Origin: Aeromicrobium sp. Sec7.5 | Lineage (GTDB): Bacteria > Actinomycetota > Actinomycetes > Propionibacteriales > Nocardioidaceae | NCBI RefSeq assembly: GCF_036867135.1 | Contig: NZ_JBAJIJ010000001.1 | Location: 1,736,001 to 1,800,000, forward strand | DNA length: 64,000 nucleotides | Direction: 5' to 3' | Shown here: positions 45,763 to 56,039 of the stretch, in pieces | Layout of the letters: each line of letters begins with the position of its first letter | Numbering within the stretch: position 1 is the first letter of the stretch | Notes under the pieces: generated by a model | The model's input: only the letters and a program-made list of their open reading frames with translations | Database searches by the model: none | Told to the model about the DNA's origin: nothing | Made by a program: the position numbers and the translations under genes

Positions 45763-48441
45763 TCACGCCCCCGAGACGGCGGACTCGACCGTCGCGATCG
45801 CGGCGTCGACTCCCGACGCGTCGGTGCCGCCGCCCTGGGCCACGTCAGCCTTGCCGCCACCGCGACCGCCGATCTGCTCGCCCGCGGACCGCACGAGGTC
45901 ACCCGCCGAGAGACCCCGGTCGATGGCGCCCGGATTGAGCGCGATCACGACGGATGGCTTGCCGTCCGTGACGCCGAACAGCGCCACGACGGCCGGACGG
46001 TCCTGTCCGAGACGGTTGCGCACGTCCAGGGCCAGGGTGCGCAGGTCGCCTCCGCCCACGCCGTCGAGCCGGGTGGCCACGACCGCCGTGCCGGCGACGT
46101 CCTTGGCGCCCTCGGCGAGGGTGCCCGCGCCGGAGAGCAGCTCGGCGGCCCTGATCTTGTCGAGCTCGCGCTCGGTGGCCTTGAGCCGCTCGACGAGGTC
46201 GCCCACGCGGCCGGGGATGTCGTCGGGCTTGACCTTGAGCAGGCCCGAGAGCTGCGCGACGAGGTCGCGCTCGCGTGCCAGGTAGGCGAAGCCCTCGATC
46301 CCGACGAGCGCCTCGACCCGGCGGTTGCCGGCGCCGACCGAGCTGTCGGACGTGAGGACGACCGTGCCGATCTGCGAGGAGTGCTCGACGTGGGTGCCGC
46401 CGCAGAGCTCGCGCGACCAGGGGCCGCCGATCTCGACGACGCGCACCTGCTCGCCATAGGTCTCGCCGAAGAGCGCGAGGGCGCCGGCCTCCTTGGCCTG
46501 CGCGATCGTCATGAGGTTCGCGCTGACCGGGAGATCGGCGCGCAGCGCGCGGTTGGAGGCCTCCTCGACCTCGCGCAGCTGGTCCGGCGCGAGGGCGCTG
46601 CCCCAGCCGAAGTCGAGTCGGAGGTAGCCGGGACGGTTGTACGAGCCGGACTGCAGCGCGGTGGGTCCGAGCACCTCGCGGAGCGCGGCGTGCACGACGT
46701 GGGTGCCCGAGTGCGCCTGCCGGGCACCGGTACGCCACTCGGGGTCGACGAGGGCCTCGAGGTCGACGTCGAGCGTGAGCTCGCCCTCGAGCACGCGGAC
46801 CTGGTGCACGACGAGCCCCTTGATCGGCCGCTGCACGTCGAGCACCTCGGCCCGGCCCGATCCTGCTGGGCCCCCTGACCACACCAGGTGGCCGGCGTCA
46901 GCGTTCTGACCACCGGACTCGGCGTAGAACGGCGTGCGGTCGAGGACGACCTCACCGAGGGACCCCGCCCCGAGGGCCGGGGTCGGCTCGCCGCCGGCCA
47001 GCAGGGCGACGACACGCGACTCGGTGGCCAGCGAGGTGTACGCGAGCCAGTCGGTCGGCCCGTGGGCGTCGAGGGCGGCCCGGTACGCCGTGGTGTCGGC
47101 GTGCAGGCCCTTCTTCGACTTGGCGTCGGCCTTGGCCCGCGCCCGCTGCTCGGCCATGAGCGAGCGGAATCCGTCGGCGTCGACCGACAGGCCCTGCTCC
47201 TCGGCCATCTCGAGGGTCAGGTCGATCGGGAAGCCGTAGGTGTCGTGGAGCGTGAAGGCGGCGTCGCCGGACAGGCCGGCACGACCTGCCTCCTTGGCGT
47301 TGCGCGCGTGGAGGTCGAAGATCTGCGTGCCCTTGCCCAGGGTCTGGCGGAACGCCTCCTCCTCGGCGAACGCGATCTGGCTGATGCGGGCGAAGTCCTT
47401 CTCGAGCTCGGGATAGCTCGACCGCATGCGCTCCTGGCTGACCGGGAGCAGCGCCGGCAGGGCCGGGTCGTCGTAGCCGAGCAGGCGCATCGAGCGCACC
47501 GCGCGACGCAGGAGCCGGCGCAGCACGTAGCCACGCGACTCGTTGCCGGGGGTCACACCGTCGCCGATCAGCATCAGACCGCTGCGCACGTGATCGGCGA
47601 TGACGCGGAAACGCACGTCGTCGACCGGGTCGGCACCGTAGCGGCGACCCGTGAGCTCCTCGGCTCGCGAGATGACGGGGAAGACCTCGTCGATCTCGTA
47701 CATGTTCTCCTTGCCCTGCAGGAGATACGCAACACGCTCCAGGCCCATGCCGGTGTCGATGTTCTGGTGCGGCAGGGGCGCCACGACCTCGAACTGGTCC
47801 TTCGCGCGGACGTTGGTGATCTCCTCCTGCATGAACACGAGGTTCCAGATCTCGAGGAACCGGTCCTCGTCGGCCTCGGGGCCGCCGTCGGGACCGTACT
47901 GGGCGCCGCGGTCGACGTAGATCTCGCTGCACGGACCACCCGGACCCGGGACGCCCATGTGCCAGTAGTTGTCGAGGAGTCCGCGGTTCTGGATGCGCTC
48001 GTCGGGCAGGCCCGCGATCTTCTTCCAGAGCTCGCGCGACTCGGTGTCGGTGTGCAGCACGGTGACCCAGATCGTGGCGGGGTCGAAGCCCAGACCGCCG
48101 TCGTCCACCGACCCGGTGATGAGGTTCCAGGCGTGCTCGATGGCCCCGGCCTTGAAGTAGTCGCCGAACGAGAAGTTGCCGTTCATCTGGAAGAAGGTGC
48201 CGTGCCGCGTGGTCTTGCCGACCTCCTCGATGTCGAGGGTGCGGACGCACTTCTGGACGCTCGTGGCCCGGTCGAACGGAGGCGTCTCCTGCCCGAGGAA
48301 GTACGGCTTGAACGGCACCATGCCGGCGTTGACGAACAGCAGGTTCGGGTCGTCGAACAACAACGGGGCCGACGGCACGACGGTGTGGCCGGCGGTCTCG
48401 AAGTGAGCGAGGAATCGACGCCGGATCTCGGCGGTCTCCAT
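45763..48441 (-). CDS. alaS: Alanine--tRNA ligase
   Basis: Charges and proofreads tRNA(Ala). 892 residues, full length. Catalytic class II core (ETAEIRRRFLAHFETAGH, NAGMVPFKPYFLGQE, RHGTFFQMNGNFSFGDYF), the editing domain with HSGTHVVHAALREVLG and RELCGGTHVEHS (zinc ligands), then the C-Ala domain with DGVGGGDLRTLALDVR and GGRGGGKADVAQGGG. The ATG shares one base with the upstream gene. No T-box is visible. Confidence 0.98.
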   Translation of the reverse strand: METAEIRRRFLAHFETAGHTVVPSAPLLFDDPNLLFVNAGMVPFKPYFLGQETPPFDRATSVQKCVRTLDIEEVGKTTRHGTFFQMNGNFSFGDYFKAGAIEHAWNLITGSVDDGGLGFDPATIWVTVLHTDTESRELWKKIAGLPDERIQNRGLLDNYWHMGVPGPGGPCSEIYVDRGAQYGPDGGPEADEDRFLEIWNLVFMQEEITNVRAKDQFEVVAPLPHQNIDTGMGLERVAYLLQGKENMYEIDEVFPVISRAEELTGRRYGADPVDDVRFRVIADHVRSGLMLIGDGVTPGNESRGYVLRRLLRRAVRSMRLLGYDDPALPALLPVSQERMRSSYPELEKDFARISQIAFAEEEAFRQTLGKGTQIFDLHARNAKEAGRAGLSGDAAFTLHDTYGFPIDLTLEMAEEQGLSVDADGFRSLMAEQRARAKADAKSKKGLHADTTAYRAALDAHGPTDWLAYTSLATESRVVALLAGGEPTPALGAGSLGEVVLDRTPFYAESGGQNADAGHLVWSGGPAGSGRAEVLDVQRPIKGLVVHQVRVLEGELTLDVDLEALVDPEWRTGARQAHSGTHVVHAALREVLGPTALQSGSYNRPGYLRLDFGWGSALAPDQLREVEEASNRALRADLPVSANLMTIAQAKEAGALALFGETYGEQVRVVEIGGPWSRELCGGTHVEHSSQIGTVVLTSDSSVGAGNRRVEALVGIEGFAYLARERDLVAQLSGLLKVKPDDIPGRVGDLVERLKATERELDKIRAAELLSGAGTLAEGAKDVAGTAVVATRLDGVGGGDLRTLALDVRNRLGQDRPAVVALFGVTDGKPSVVIALNPGAIDRGLSAGDLVRSAGEQIGGRGGGKADVAQGGGTDASGVDAAIATVESAVSGA

Positions 48442-48746
48442 CAGGCGGTGTCCTTCTCGGCGGGGTTCGGGTGAGTGCTGGTGGGCCCGGACTCGAGGAG
48501 CTCGGGGACGTCGGCGTGGGCCGGCGGGAGCGCAGCGCGACGGTACAGGTCGCGGGCGACGTCGTGCTGCTTGGCCTCCATGCCGTCGCGGACCTCGCCG
48601 GCGAGCTCGCGCAGGCCGAGTCCGAGCGCCGCAGCCTGGTCGGCGATGCCCGGGACGGAGAGCCGGTGGGCGGCGCGACGGGCCTTGACGGAGGCGTAGA
48701 CGCCCGCAGCGGTGCCGGCGACGAACCAGACCACGCGCGGGGTCAT
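48441..48746 (-). CDS. DUF6167-like small membrane protein
   Basis: 101 residues. A short N-terminal hydrophobic segment (TPRVVWFVAGTAAGVYAS) is followed by a basic patch (VKARRAAHRL) and an amphipathic helix (AALGLGLRELAGEVRDGM). The arrangement resembles DUF6167 proteins found before alaS in other actinobacteria; function is unknown. The stop overlaps the alaS ATG by one base. Confidence 0.7.
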   Translation of the reverse strand: MTPRVVWFVAGTAAGVYASVKARRAAHRLSVPGIADQAAALGLGLRELAGEVRDGMEAKQHDVARDLYRRAALPPAHADVPELLESGPTSTHPNPAEKDTA

Positions 48747-49315
48747 CGGGTCCGCTCCACGTCGGGACCCGAGACCCAGGCCGTGCCGGGGTTCGGCGCG
48801 GCCGAGGGCGTGTGCAGCCGAGCCGCCTGGCGGGCCGCACGCTGGCGCTCGCGTCGGCGGCGGGTGAACTCACGGCGCATCAGGGCCGAGATGCGGTCGC
48901 GTGACTCCGGGCGCAGGGCGTGGGCGAGTCCGTGGACCAGGACCGAGACCCGGATCGCCGGGCGGCTGAGTGCCGTCGCGACGACGTCGTGCTGGGTCGG
49001 CACCACGAAGACCTGGCCGTCGACGACACGCGTCTGGGTCGGTGCGGTCTGCGGTCGGACGACGAGGTCGCCGGTCTCACCCCGGCGGTCGACCTTCGGG
49101 TCGTACGGCACCGGCACCAGAGCCTCGGCGGCGAGAACGGCGGCCCGCTCCGACGACTGACGCTCCTCGGCGGCGCGACGCGCCTCGAGCTCGGCTCGCA
49201 GCTCGGCCCGGTCGCGGGCGCTCGAACGCGCGACCCGCACCGTGACCACGGCGGCGACCAGGGCGACGACGGCGAGCACCGCGGTGGCGGCGAGCACGAC
49301 GACGTCGGTGGACAT
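48743..49315 (-). CDS. Membrane-anchored protein of unknown function
   Basis: 190 residues: one N-terminal membrane helix (about 5-27: VVVLAATAVLAVVALVAAVV), a charged coiled-coil-like segment rich in R, E and A (about 30-66), then a region with VVDGQVFVVPTQHDVVATAL and a strongly basic helix FTRRRRERQRAARQAARLH. In many actinobacteria a DUF948 protein fills this slot; here I see only a similar topology. It overlaps the next gene by four bases. Confidence 0.65.
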   Translation of the reverse strand: MSTDVVVLAATAVLAVVALVAAVVTVRVARSSARDRAELRAELEARRAAEERQSSERAAVLAAEALVPVPYDPKVDRRGETGDLVVRPQTAPTQTRVVDGQVFVVPTQHDVVATALSRPAIRVSVLVHGLAHALRPESRDRISALMRREFTRRRRERQRAARQAARLHTPSAAPNPGTAWVSGPDVERTR

Positions 49316-49348
49316 GGCCTCGAGGTTACTAGGGACGGGTGGGGCGGG

Positions 49349-50722
49349 TCACCGTGCGCCGCGCAGGATGGCCCGGAGGCGAGCGAGCCGTTCGCGCAGC
49401 GATCCTTCGAACCCGTGCGGGGTCGGCACGTAGTACTCGGCCCCGTCGATCTCGTCGGGCGCGTACTGCTGGCCGGAGACCGCCCGCGGGTCGTTGTGGG
49501 GGTACAGGTAGTCGTGCCCGTGGCCGAGCTTCTTGGCTCCGGAGTAGTGCGCGTCGCGCAGTGCCGGGGGCACCGCACCGGCCTTGCCCGCCCGGACGTC
49601 GGCCAGCGCGGCGTCGATGGCCTTGTAGGCCGCGTTGGACTTGGGCGCGAGCGCGAGGTGCACCACCGCCTGCGCGAGTGGGATGCGTCCCTCGGGGAGC
49701 CCGATCATCGCGACGGCCTCCGCGGCGGCGACGACGGTGGGCAGGGCTGTGGGATCGGCCATGCCGACGTCCTCGCTGGCCGAGATGATGAGTCGGCGCG
49801 CGATGAACCGGGGGTCCTCCCCCGCCTCGATCATGCGGGCCAGGTAGTGCAGCGCAGCATCGACGTCGGAACCGCGGATGCTCTTGATGAGGGCGCTCGC
49901 GACGTCGTAGTGCTGGTCGCCCTGGCGGTCGTAGCGCACCGCCGCCTTGTCGACCGCGAGCGCGGCGTCCTCGACCCCGATCTCGGTCTTGCCCTGCGCA
50001 CGGGCCGCGCCGGCCGCCGCCTCGAGATAGGTGAGCGCCCGGCGTCCGTCGCCGCCGGCGAGGCGCACCAGGTGGTCCTTGCCCTCCTCGGTCAGGGTGA
50101 CGGCGCCCGCGAGGCCTCGCTCGTCGGTGACGGCGCGCTCCATCAGGGTGGCGACGTCGTCGTCGGTGAGGTTCTGGAGCGTCAGCAGCAGCGAGCGGCT
50201 CAGCAGCGGCGAGATGACGCTGAAGTGCGGGTTCTCGGTGGTGGCCGCGACGAGGCTGACCCACCGGTTCTCGACGCCGGGCAGCAGGGCGTCCTGCTGG
50301 GCCTTGCTGAACCGGTGGACCTCGTCGACGAACAGCACGGTCTCCCGCCCCGTGTTCGCCAGGGCGGTGCGGGCGCCGGCGATGACGTCGCGGACGTCCT
50401 TGACCCCGGCACTGACGGCCGACACCTCGACGAAGCGACGGTCGGTGTGGTTGCTGATCAGGCTCGCGACCGTGGTCTTGCCGGTGCCGGGCGGGCCCCA
50501 CAGCAGGATCGTGAGGGGCTGGTCGCCCTCGATGACCTGGCGCAGCGGGGAGCCCGGCGCCAGCAGGTGCTGCTGGCCGACGAGCTCGTCGAGCGTGCGC
50601 GGTCGCATGCGGACTGCGAGCGGTGCGTTGGCCGACGCGCCGCCCGCGAGGGATCCACCCGAGTCGCGTCCGGGCGCGCGGCCGCCCCCGTGCTGGGGCA
50701 GGTCGAACAGGCCGTCGCTCAC
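49349..50722 (-). CDS. rarA: Replication-associated recombination protein A (AAA ATPase)
   Basis: RarA/MgsA acts at stalled replication forks. 457 residues: short N-terminal disordered stretch, [20 protein letters not shown], Walker [18 protein letters not shown], Walker [21 protein letters not shown], sensor 1 [20 protein letters not shown], then the tetramerisation domain with [20 protein letters not shown]. Close to the clamp-loader fold. The GTG follows TACGCT by six bases (leaderless). It is upstream of the alaS group. Confidence 0.97.
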   Translation of the reverse strand: MSDGLFDLPQHGGGRAPGRDSGGSLAGGASANAPLAVRMRPRTLDELVGQQHLLAPGSPLRQVIEGDQPLTILLWGPPGTGKTTVASLISNHTDRRFVEVSAVSAGVKDVRDVIAGARTALANTGRETVLFVDEVHRFSKAQQDALLPGVENRWVSLVAATTENPHFSVISPLLSRSLLLTLQNLTDDDVATLMERAVTDERGLAGAVTLTEEGKDHLVRLAGGDGRRALTYLEAAAGAARAQGKTEIGVEDAALAVDKAAVRYDRQGDQHYDVASALIKSIRGSDVDAALHYLARMIEAGEDPRFIARRLIISASEDVGMADPTALPTVVAAAEAVAMIGLPEGRIPLAQAVVHLALAPKSNAAYKAIDAALADVRAGKAGAVPPALRDAHYSGAKKLGHGHDYLYPHNDPRAVSGQQYAPDEIDGAEYYVPTPHGFEGSLRERLARLRAILRGAR

Positions 50723-50728
50723 CCGACG

Positions 50729-50734
50729 AGCGTA
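50729..50734 (-). promoter_or_regulatory. -10 box of rarA
   Basis: TACGCT on the minus strand, six bases before the GTG start; leaderless layout. Confidence 0.55.
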
Positions 50735-50742
50735 GTCGTCGA

Positions 50743-52524
50743 TCAGGACCCTTCCGGGCCGTCCTCGTCCTCGGGCTCGAAGTCGACACCGGCCTCGGCG
50801 CGCTGCTCGTCGGTGATCGGTGCCGGAGCCGCGGTGAGCGGGTCGTAGCCGCCGCCGGACTTCGGGAACGCGATCACGTCGCGGATCGAGTCCGACCCCG
50901 TCAGCAGGGCCACCGTGCGGTCCCAGCCGAAGGCGATGCCACCGTGCGGCGGGGCACCGAACGCGAAGGCGTCGAGCAGGAAGCCGAACTTCTCCTCGGC
51001 CTCCTCGGCGCCGATGCCCATGATCTCGAAGACGCGCTTCTGCACGTCCTGGCGATGGATGCGCAGCGAGCCGCCTCCGACCTCGTTGCCGTTGCAGACG
51101 ATGTCGTAGGCCCAGGCGAGGGAATCACCCGGCGTCGCGAGCGTCTCGACGTCCTGCGGGGCGGTGAAGGCGTGGTGGACCGCGGTCCACTCGCCGCCAC
51201 CGACGGCGACGTCACCAGCGTCCAGCTCGCTGACCGACTCGAACATCGGCCAGTCGACGACGAAGCAGAACGACCAGGCCGACTCGTCGATCAGGCCCTC
51301 GCGCCGGGCGATCTCCACACGGGCGGCACCGAGCAGCTGACGCATCGACTTCGTCGGTCCGGCGGCGAAGTAGATCGCGTCGCCGGGCTTGGCTCCGGCC
51401 GCGGCGGCGAGGCCGTCGCGCTCGGCGTCGGACAGGTTCTTCGCGACGGGCCCACCGAGCGTCCCGTCCTCCTGCACCAGCACGTAGGCCAGGCCACGTG
51501 CACCACGCTGCTTGGCCCACTCCTGCCAGCCGTCGAGCGTGCGACGCGGCTGCGAGGCGCCGCCGGGGTGAACCACGGCACCCACGTAGGGCGCCTGGAA
51601 GACGCGGAACGGTGTGTCCGTGAAGTACTCGGTGAGCTCGGTGAGCTCCAGGTCGAAGCGCAGGTCGGGCTTGTCGGAGCCGTACTTGCCCATCGCGTCG
51701 GCGTACGTGATGCGCGGGAAGGGGCGCGGCAGCTCGACGTCGATCAGCTTCCAGAGCTCGGCATAGATCTCCTCGGCCAGGGCAATGACGTCGTCCTGGT
51801 CGACGAAGCTCATCTCGATGTCGAGCTGGGTGAACTCGGGCTGACGATCGGCACGGAAGTCCTCGTCGCGGTAGCAGCGCGCGATCTGGTAGTACCGCTC
51901 GAGCCCGCCGACCATCAGGAGCTGCTTGAACAGCTGGGGGCTCTGCGGGAGGGCGTACCAGCTGCCGGGACGCAGTCGGGCCGGCACCAGGAAGTCGCGA
52001 GCCCCCTCAGGGGTCGAGCGCGTCAACGTGGGGGTCTCGACCTCCACGAACTCGTGGCGGGCGAGCACCTCGCGGGCGGTGGCGTTGACCTTCGAGCGCA
52101 GACGCAGCGCGGCGGCCGGGCCGGAGCGGCGCAGGTCGAGATAGCGGTGACGCAGGCGGGCCTCCTCGCCGACCTCGCCGGCACCGGAGCCTGCGGCGTC
52201 GTCGATCGGGAACGGCAGCGGCGCCGACGCGCTGAGGATCTCCACCTCGTCGGCGACGACCTCGATCTCGCCCGTCGCGATGCCCGCGTTCTCGTTGCCC
52301 TCGGGGCGCCGCTGCACGGTGCCGACGATCTTGAGGCAGTACTCGGCACGGAGCTGGTGGGCGACGTCCTCGCGGACCACGACCTGCACGACACCACTGG
52401 CCTCGCGCAGGTCGATGAAGGCCACACCACCGTGATCGCGACGGCGGGCCACCCAGCCGGCCAGCGTCACCTGCTGGCCGATGCTGTCGGCGGTCAAGGT
52501 GCCGGCGTCATGCGTGCGGATCAC
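50743..52524 (-). CDS. aspS: Aspartate--tRNA(Asp/Asn) ligase, non-discriminating type
   Basis: 593 residues: N-terminal OB anticodon-binding domain (about 1-105), class II core with motif 2 [20 protein letters not shown] and motif 3 [13 protein letters not shown], and a GAD insertion domain. The anticodon domain has [14 protein letters not shown] and LKIVGTV; the His and Gly match those of enzymes that also aspartylate tRNA(Asn), as in Mycobacterium. That would require GatCAB for Asn-tRNA. The start is GTG overlapping the hisS stop (GTGA). Confidence 0.96.
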   Translation of the reverse strand: MIRTHDAGTLTADSIGQQVTLAGWVARRRDHGGVAFIDLREASGVVQVVVREDVAHQLRAEYCLKIVGTVQRRPEGNENAGIATGEIEVVADEVEILSASAPLPFPIDDAAGSGAGEVGEEARLRHRYLDLRRSGPAAALRLRSKVNATAREVLARHEFVEVETPTLTRSTPEGARDFLVPARLRPGSWYALPQSPQLFKQLLMVGGLERYYQIARCYRDEDFRADRQPEFTQLDIEMSFVDQDDVIALAEEIYAELWKLIDVELPRPFPRITYADAMGKYGSDKPDLRFDLELTELTEYFTDTPFRVFQAPYVGAVVHPGGASQPRRTLDGWQEWAKQRGARGLAYVLVQEDGTLGGPVAKNLSDAERDGLAAAAGAKPGDAIYFAAGPTKSMRQLLGAARVEIARREGLIDESAWSFCFVVDWPMFESVSELDAGDVAVGGGEWTAVHHAFTAPQDVETLATPGDSLAWAYDIVCNGNEVGGGSLRIHRQDVQKRVFEIMGIGAEEAEEKFGFLLDAFAFGAPPHGGIAFGWDRTVALLTGSDSIRDVIAFPKSGGGYDPLTAAPAPITDEQRAEAGVDFEPEDEDGPEGS

Positions 52525-53885
52525 GGGGTCTTCTCCTGGAGGTCGGGAACGGGGGGCGTGGGGGCGACGACCTGCGGACGCAGGTCGTCGGCAGGGGGCG
52601 TCCAGGTGGCCGGGTCGGCCTCGACCTGGTCGCCGCTGCGGATGTCCTTGACGGTGGGGGCGGAGCCGTCCGCTCCCCCTGGGAAGAACACGAACGGGAT
52701 GCCGCGACGCTCGGCGTGGCGCAGCTGCTTGCCGAACTTCGCGGCCGACGGGGCGACCTCGGTCGGGACACCTCGCGAGCGCAGCGACCTGGCGACGTCG
52801 TCGGCACCGCGGCGGTCGGCCTCGTCGGCGACCGCGACCAGCACGGCCGTCGGCACCGAGCGGCTCGCGGTGACGCCGTCACCCAGCAGGGCCGCCAGGA
52901 GGCGGGACACACCGAGCGAGATGCCGACGCCGGGGTAGGTGCTGCGGTTGTCGGCGGCCAGCTTCTCGTACCGGCCGCCGGAGCAGATCGACCCGAGCTG
53001 CTCGAAGCCCGACAGGCGTGTCTCGAAAACCGTGCCCGTGTAGTAGTCGAGGCCTCGGGCGATCCGGAGGTCGGCGGTCACGGTGACGCGGCCGGGGGCG
53101 ACGATCGAGCCGACCACGTGGGCCAGCTCCGAGAGGCCCTCGGCCAGGAGCTCGTGCTCGACACCGAGCGCCTCGACCCGCTGCACGAACGACGTGTCGG
53201 TCGTGACGATCTCGGCCAGGGCGAGCACCTTGGTGGCACTGTCGTCGGAGACGCCGATCTCGCCGAGCATGACGCGGATCTTCTCGGGGCTGACCTTGTC
53301 GAGCTTGTCGACGACCTGCATCACGGCCGTGCTGTCGGTCAGTCCGAGGCCCAGGTAGAAGCCCTCGAGCACCTTGCGGTTCGAGACCTGGAGCGTGGCG
53401 TGCGCATCTGCCGAGCCGACGAGGTCCATCAATCCGCCCAGCGCCTCGGTCATGACCTGCGCGACGTCGACGTCGGCGTGCGGCGACAGCACGTCGCGGC
53501 CGACGACGTCGATGTCGGCCTGCGTGAACTCGCGGTAGCGCCCCTGCTGCGGGCGCTCGCCGCGCCAGACCTTCTGGACCTGGTAGCGGCGGAACGGGAA
53601 GTCGAGGGTGTTCGCGTTCTCCACGACGTACCGGGCGAACGGCACCGTGAGGTCGAAGTGGAGCGCCAGGTCGGCGTCACCGGCACCGTCGGCGAGCCGC
53701 CGGACCGCGTAGACCTCCTTGTCGATCTCCCCCTTGCGCAACAGCACGTCGAGGGGCTCGACCGCGCGGGTCTCGACCGAGGCGAAGCCGTGCAGCTCGA
53801 AGGTCGACCGAAGGTGGTCGAGGACGGCCTGCTCGACGATGCGCTCGCGCGGGGTGTACTCGGGGAACCCGGAGAGGGACGCCAT
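52521..53885 (-). CDS. hisS: Histidine--tRNA ligase
   Basis: 454 residues, class II synthetase. Motif 2 region QVWRGERP-like ([20 protein letters not shown]), the histidine A motif [12 protein letters not shown] and motif 3 [13 protein letters not shown]. The C-terminal anticodon domain (about 340-425) has [20 protein letters not shown]. About 30 residues of proline-rich tail ([18 protein letters not shown]) follow, more than usual. The start shares one base with the upstream MBL stop. Confidence 0.96.
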   Translation of the reverse strand: MASLSGFPEYTPRERIVEQAVLDHLRSTFELHGFASVETRAVEPLDVLLRKGEIDKEVYAVRRLADGAGDADLALHFDLTVPFARYVVENANTLDFPFRRYQVQKVWRGERPQQGRYREFTQADIDVVGRDVLSPHADVDVAQVMTEALGGLMDLVGSADAHATLQVSNRKVLEGFYLGLGLTDSTAVMQVVDKLDKVSPEKIRVMLGEIGVSDDSATKVLALAEIVTTDTSFVQRVEALGVEHELLAEGLSELAHVVGSIVAPGRVTVTADLRIARGLDYYTGTVFETRLSGFEQLGSICSGGRYEKLAADNRSTYPGVGISLGVSRLLAALLGDGVTASRSVPTAVLVAVADEADRRGADDVARSLRSRGVPTEVAPSAAKFGKQLRHAERRGIPFVFFPGGADGSAPTVKDIRSGDQVEADPATWTPPADDLRPQVVAPTPPVPDLQEKTP

Positions 53886-54592
53886 CAGGCGAGCCCGTCG
53901 GCGATCTGGACGAGGTACGGGTTGGTCGTGCGCTCGCGCCCGACGGAGGTCTGAGGTCCATGACCGGGCAGCACCACGACGTCGTCGCGCAGCGGCAGCA
54001 CCTTGTCGCGCAGGCTGTCGATCATCTGCGGGTGCGAGCCGCCCACGAGGTCGGTGCGGCCGATCGATCCGGCGAACAGGAAGTCGCCGGAGAACATGAC
54101 CTGCGAGACCTCGTCGTTGTCGGGGTAGTCGATCAGGTAGTACAGCGTGCCGGGCGTGTGCCCGGGCACGTGGGCGACCGTGAACGTGATGCCGTCGACG
54201 TCGATCGTCGCGCCGTCGACCGCGTCACGGACGTCGGCGGGCTCCACGAACTCCGGCAGCTCGCCGTCGAGGCCCAGCTGACCGCGCAGCATCGCAGCAG
54301 ACTCGTTCGAGATGGCCGCCATCGGATCACTCAGCAGGTGTCGGTCGGCCGGGTGGATCCACACCGGGCAACCCCACTCCGCCGCGACGTCCTGGGCGTT
54401 CCAGAGGTGGTCGAAGTGACCGTGCGTCACCAGGACGGCCTGCGGGGTGAGGTCGTGCTCGGCGGCCACCGAGCGGACCCCCTCGATGGCGTCCATGCCG
54501 GGATCGACGACCGCACAGCCGGCGCCCGGTCCACGGGCGACGAGGTAGCAGTTCGCCTGCAGCGGACCGGCAGGGAAGGACGTCAGGAGCAC
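53885..54592 (-). CDS. MBL fold metallo-hydrolase (glyoxalase II-like)
   Basis: 235 residues with the metallo-beta-lactamase motifs VLVTHGHFDHLWN (HxHxDH), VAHVPGHTPGTLYYLID, MFSGDFLFAGSIGRTDL and VVLPGHGPQTSVGRE. Similar to hydroxyacylglutathione hydrolases; actinobacteria use mycothiol, so the true thioester substrate may differ. The GTG follows TACCCT by seven bases (leaderless). The gene precedes hisS-aspS, as in many actinobacteria. Confidence 0.9.
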   Translation of the reverse strand: MLLTSFPAGPLQANCYLVARGPGAGCAVVDPGMDAIEGVRSVAAEHDLTPQAVLVTHGHFDHLWNAQDVAAEWGCPVWIHPADRHLLSDPMAAISNESAAMLRGQLGLDGELPEFVEPADVRDAVDGATIDVDGITFTVAHVPGHTPGTLYYLIDYPDNDEVSQVMFSGDFLFAGSIGRTDLVGGSHPQMIDSLRDKVLPLRDDVVVLPGHGPQTSVGRERTTNPYLVQIADGLA

Positions 54593-54599
54593 GTCCGAC

Positions 54600-54660
54600 A
54601 GGGTACGCGAGGCCACGGATCGGTCCGGCGCCACTCCTGTCCGACAGGCGTCCCTAGACT
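54600..54660. promoter_or_regulatory. Divergent promoters of the MBL and DUF349 genes with a 13-bp palindrome
   Basis: TACCCT on the minus strand (54605-54600) precedes the MBL GTG by seven bases, and TAGACT on the plus strand (54655-54660) precedes the DUF349 ATG by six. CCTGTCCGACAGG, a perfect palindrome with a central C, lies at 54636-54648. GTCCGACAGG recurs at 54593-54602 over the MBL start, so a shared operator is possible. Confidence 0.5.
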
Positions 54661-54666
54661 GTGCCC

Positions 54667-55905
54667 ATGACCACACCCGCCGAGCACCCGTGGGGCCGCG
54701 TCGACGACGAGGGCAACGTCCACCTCCGCACCGCCGACGGCGAGCGCATCATCGGCCAATGGGCCGCGGGTTCCGACCCGACCGAGGCGCTGGCGTTCTA
54801 CGAGCGGCGCTTCGGCGCGCTCGAGACGGAGGTCGAGCTGCTCGAGAAGCGACTCGAGTCCGGCGCCCTCTCCCCCGCTGACGCCGTGAAGGCGCTCGAC
54901 AAGGCGCGACAGAACATCTCCGGGGCCGCGGCCCTGGGCGACCTGGCCGCCCTCGAGGTCCGGCTCGACGCGCTCGCGCCGCAGATCGAGAAGGCACGCG
55001 AGGCCAAGAAGGCTGCGCGCGAGGCCGAGCAGGCCGTGGCCGAGCAGCGCAAGACCGAGATCGTGACCGAGGCCGAGAAGATCGCGGCCGGCACCGAGTA
55101 CCGCAAGGGCTCCGACCGGCTCACGGCGCTCCTGGAGGAGTGGAAGGCGCTGCCGCGCCTCAGCCGTTCGGCCGACGACGCGCTCTGGAAGCGCTTCAGC
55201 GGCGCACGCACCTCGTTCATGCGGGCGCGCAAGACCTTCTTCGCCGAGCAGGACGGCCAACGCGCCGAGGCGAAGAAGATCAAGGAGAAGCTCATCGTCG
55301 AGGCCGAGGCCCTGTCCGGCTCCACCGACTTCGGCGCCACCGCCGGCGCCTACCGCGACCTGATGTCGCGGTGGAAGGCGGCCGGCTCGGCCCCGCGCAA
55401 CGTCGAGGACAAGCTCTGGAAGCGGTTCCGCGCCGCCCAGGATGCGTTCTTCGAGGCGCGCGACGAGGCCAACGCGGCGCTCGACAAGGAGTTCGAGGGC
55501 AACGCCGACGTCAAGGAGAAGATCCTGGTCGAGGCCGAGGCCCTCCTGCCGGTCACCGATGCCGATGCCGCGCGCAGGGCGCTCAACGACATCGCCGACC
55601 GCTGGGAGGCGGCGGGCAAGGTGCCGCGGGCCCGGATCTCCGAGCTCGAGGGCAAGCTGCGCAAGGTCGAGGAGGCCGTCCGCGCCGCGGGTGAGCGCAA
55701 GTGGCAGCGCACCGATCCCGAGAAGTCGGCCCGCGCCGACGACATGATCGGCAAGCTGCAGCGCGCCATCACCGACACCGAGGAGTCGCTCGCCAAGGCC
55801 GAGGCCGCCGGCGACCAGCGCAAGGTCAAGGACCTCACCGCCAAGCTCGAGTCCAACCGCGCCTTCCTCGACATGGCCCAGCGCGCCCAGGCCGACTTCT
55901 CCTGA
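54667..55905 (+). CDS. DUF349 domain-containing protein
   Basis: 412 residues, almost wholly helical and highly charged. Three DUF349 repeats (about 145-195, 215-265, 285-330), marked by LLEEWKALPRLSRSADDALW, LMSRWKAAGSAPRNVEDKLW and the diverged DIADRWEAAGKVPRARISEL. A long coiled coil fills about 50-125. The family is widespread and of unsettled function, with reported links to nucleic-acid binding and stress. The ATG follows TAGACT by six bases, so the mRNA is leaderless. An in-frame GTG two codons earlier is an alternative. Confidence 0.9.
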   Translation: MTTPAEHPWGRVDDEGNVHLRTADGERIIGQWAAGSDPTEALAFYERRFGALETEVELLEKRLESGALSPADAVKALDKARQNISGAAALGDLAALEVRLDALAPQIEKAREAKKAAREAEQAVAEQRKTEIVTEAEKIAAGTEYRKGSDRLTALLEEWKALPRLSRSADDALWKRFSGARTSFMRARKTFFAEQDGQRAEAKKIKEKLIVEAEALSGSTDFGATAGAYRDLMSRWKAAGSAPRNVEDKLWKRFRAAQDAFFEARDEANAALDKEFEGNADVKEKILVEAEALLPVTDADAARRALNDIADRWEAAGKVPRARISELEGKLRKVEEAVRAAGERKWQRTDPEKSARADDMIGKLQRAITDTEESLAKAEAAGDQRKVKDLTAKLESNRAFLDMAQRAQADFS

Positions 55906-55917
55906 CCCCCAGGATTG

Positions 55918-55982
55918 CCGCTCGCGAGAGACTTTGTTGGTGGCGAGGAGAGACTTTGTCGGTGGTCACGAGAGAGTTTGTG
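55918..55982. repeat. Left arm of a 65-bp inverted repeat
   Basis: Starts CCGCTCGCGAGAGACTTTG and matches the reverse complement of 56956-57020 at 62 of 65 bases. It is built from three sub-repeats of about 20 bases, each with GAGAGA(C/G)TTTGT and, in the first two, GGTGG. It begins 12 bases after the DUF349 stop codon. Confidence 0.92.
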
Positions 55983-56039
55983 CAGCCGCCCTGTGGATGG
56001 GAAACCCCACGCTGAGCTGAATCGGTCTTGCATGGCCGC

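Noticed and set aside
48442..48470. T-box regulation of alaS, hisS or pheS
   Set aside because: The starts overlap upstream genes or are leaderless, so there is no room for a T-box leader.
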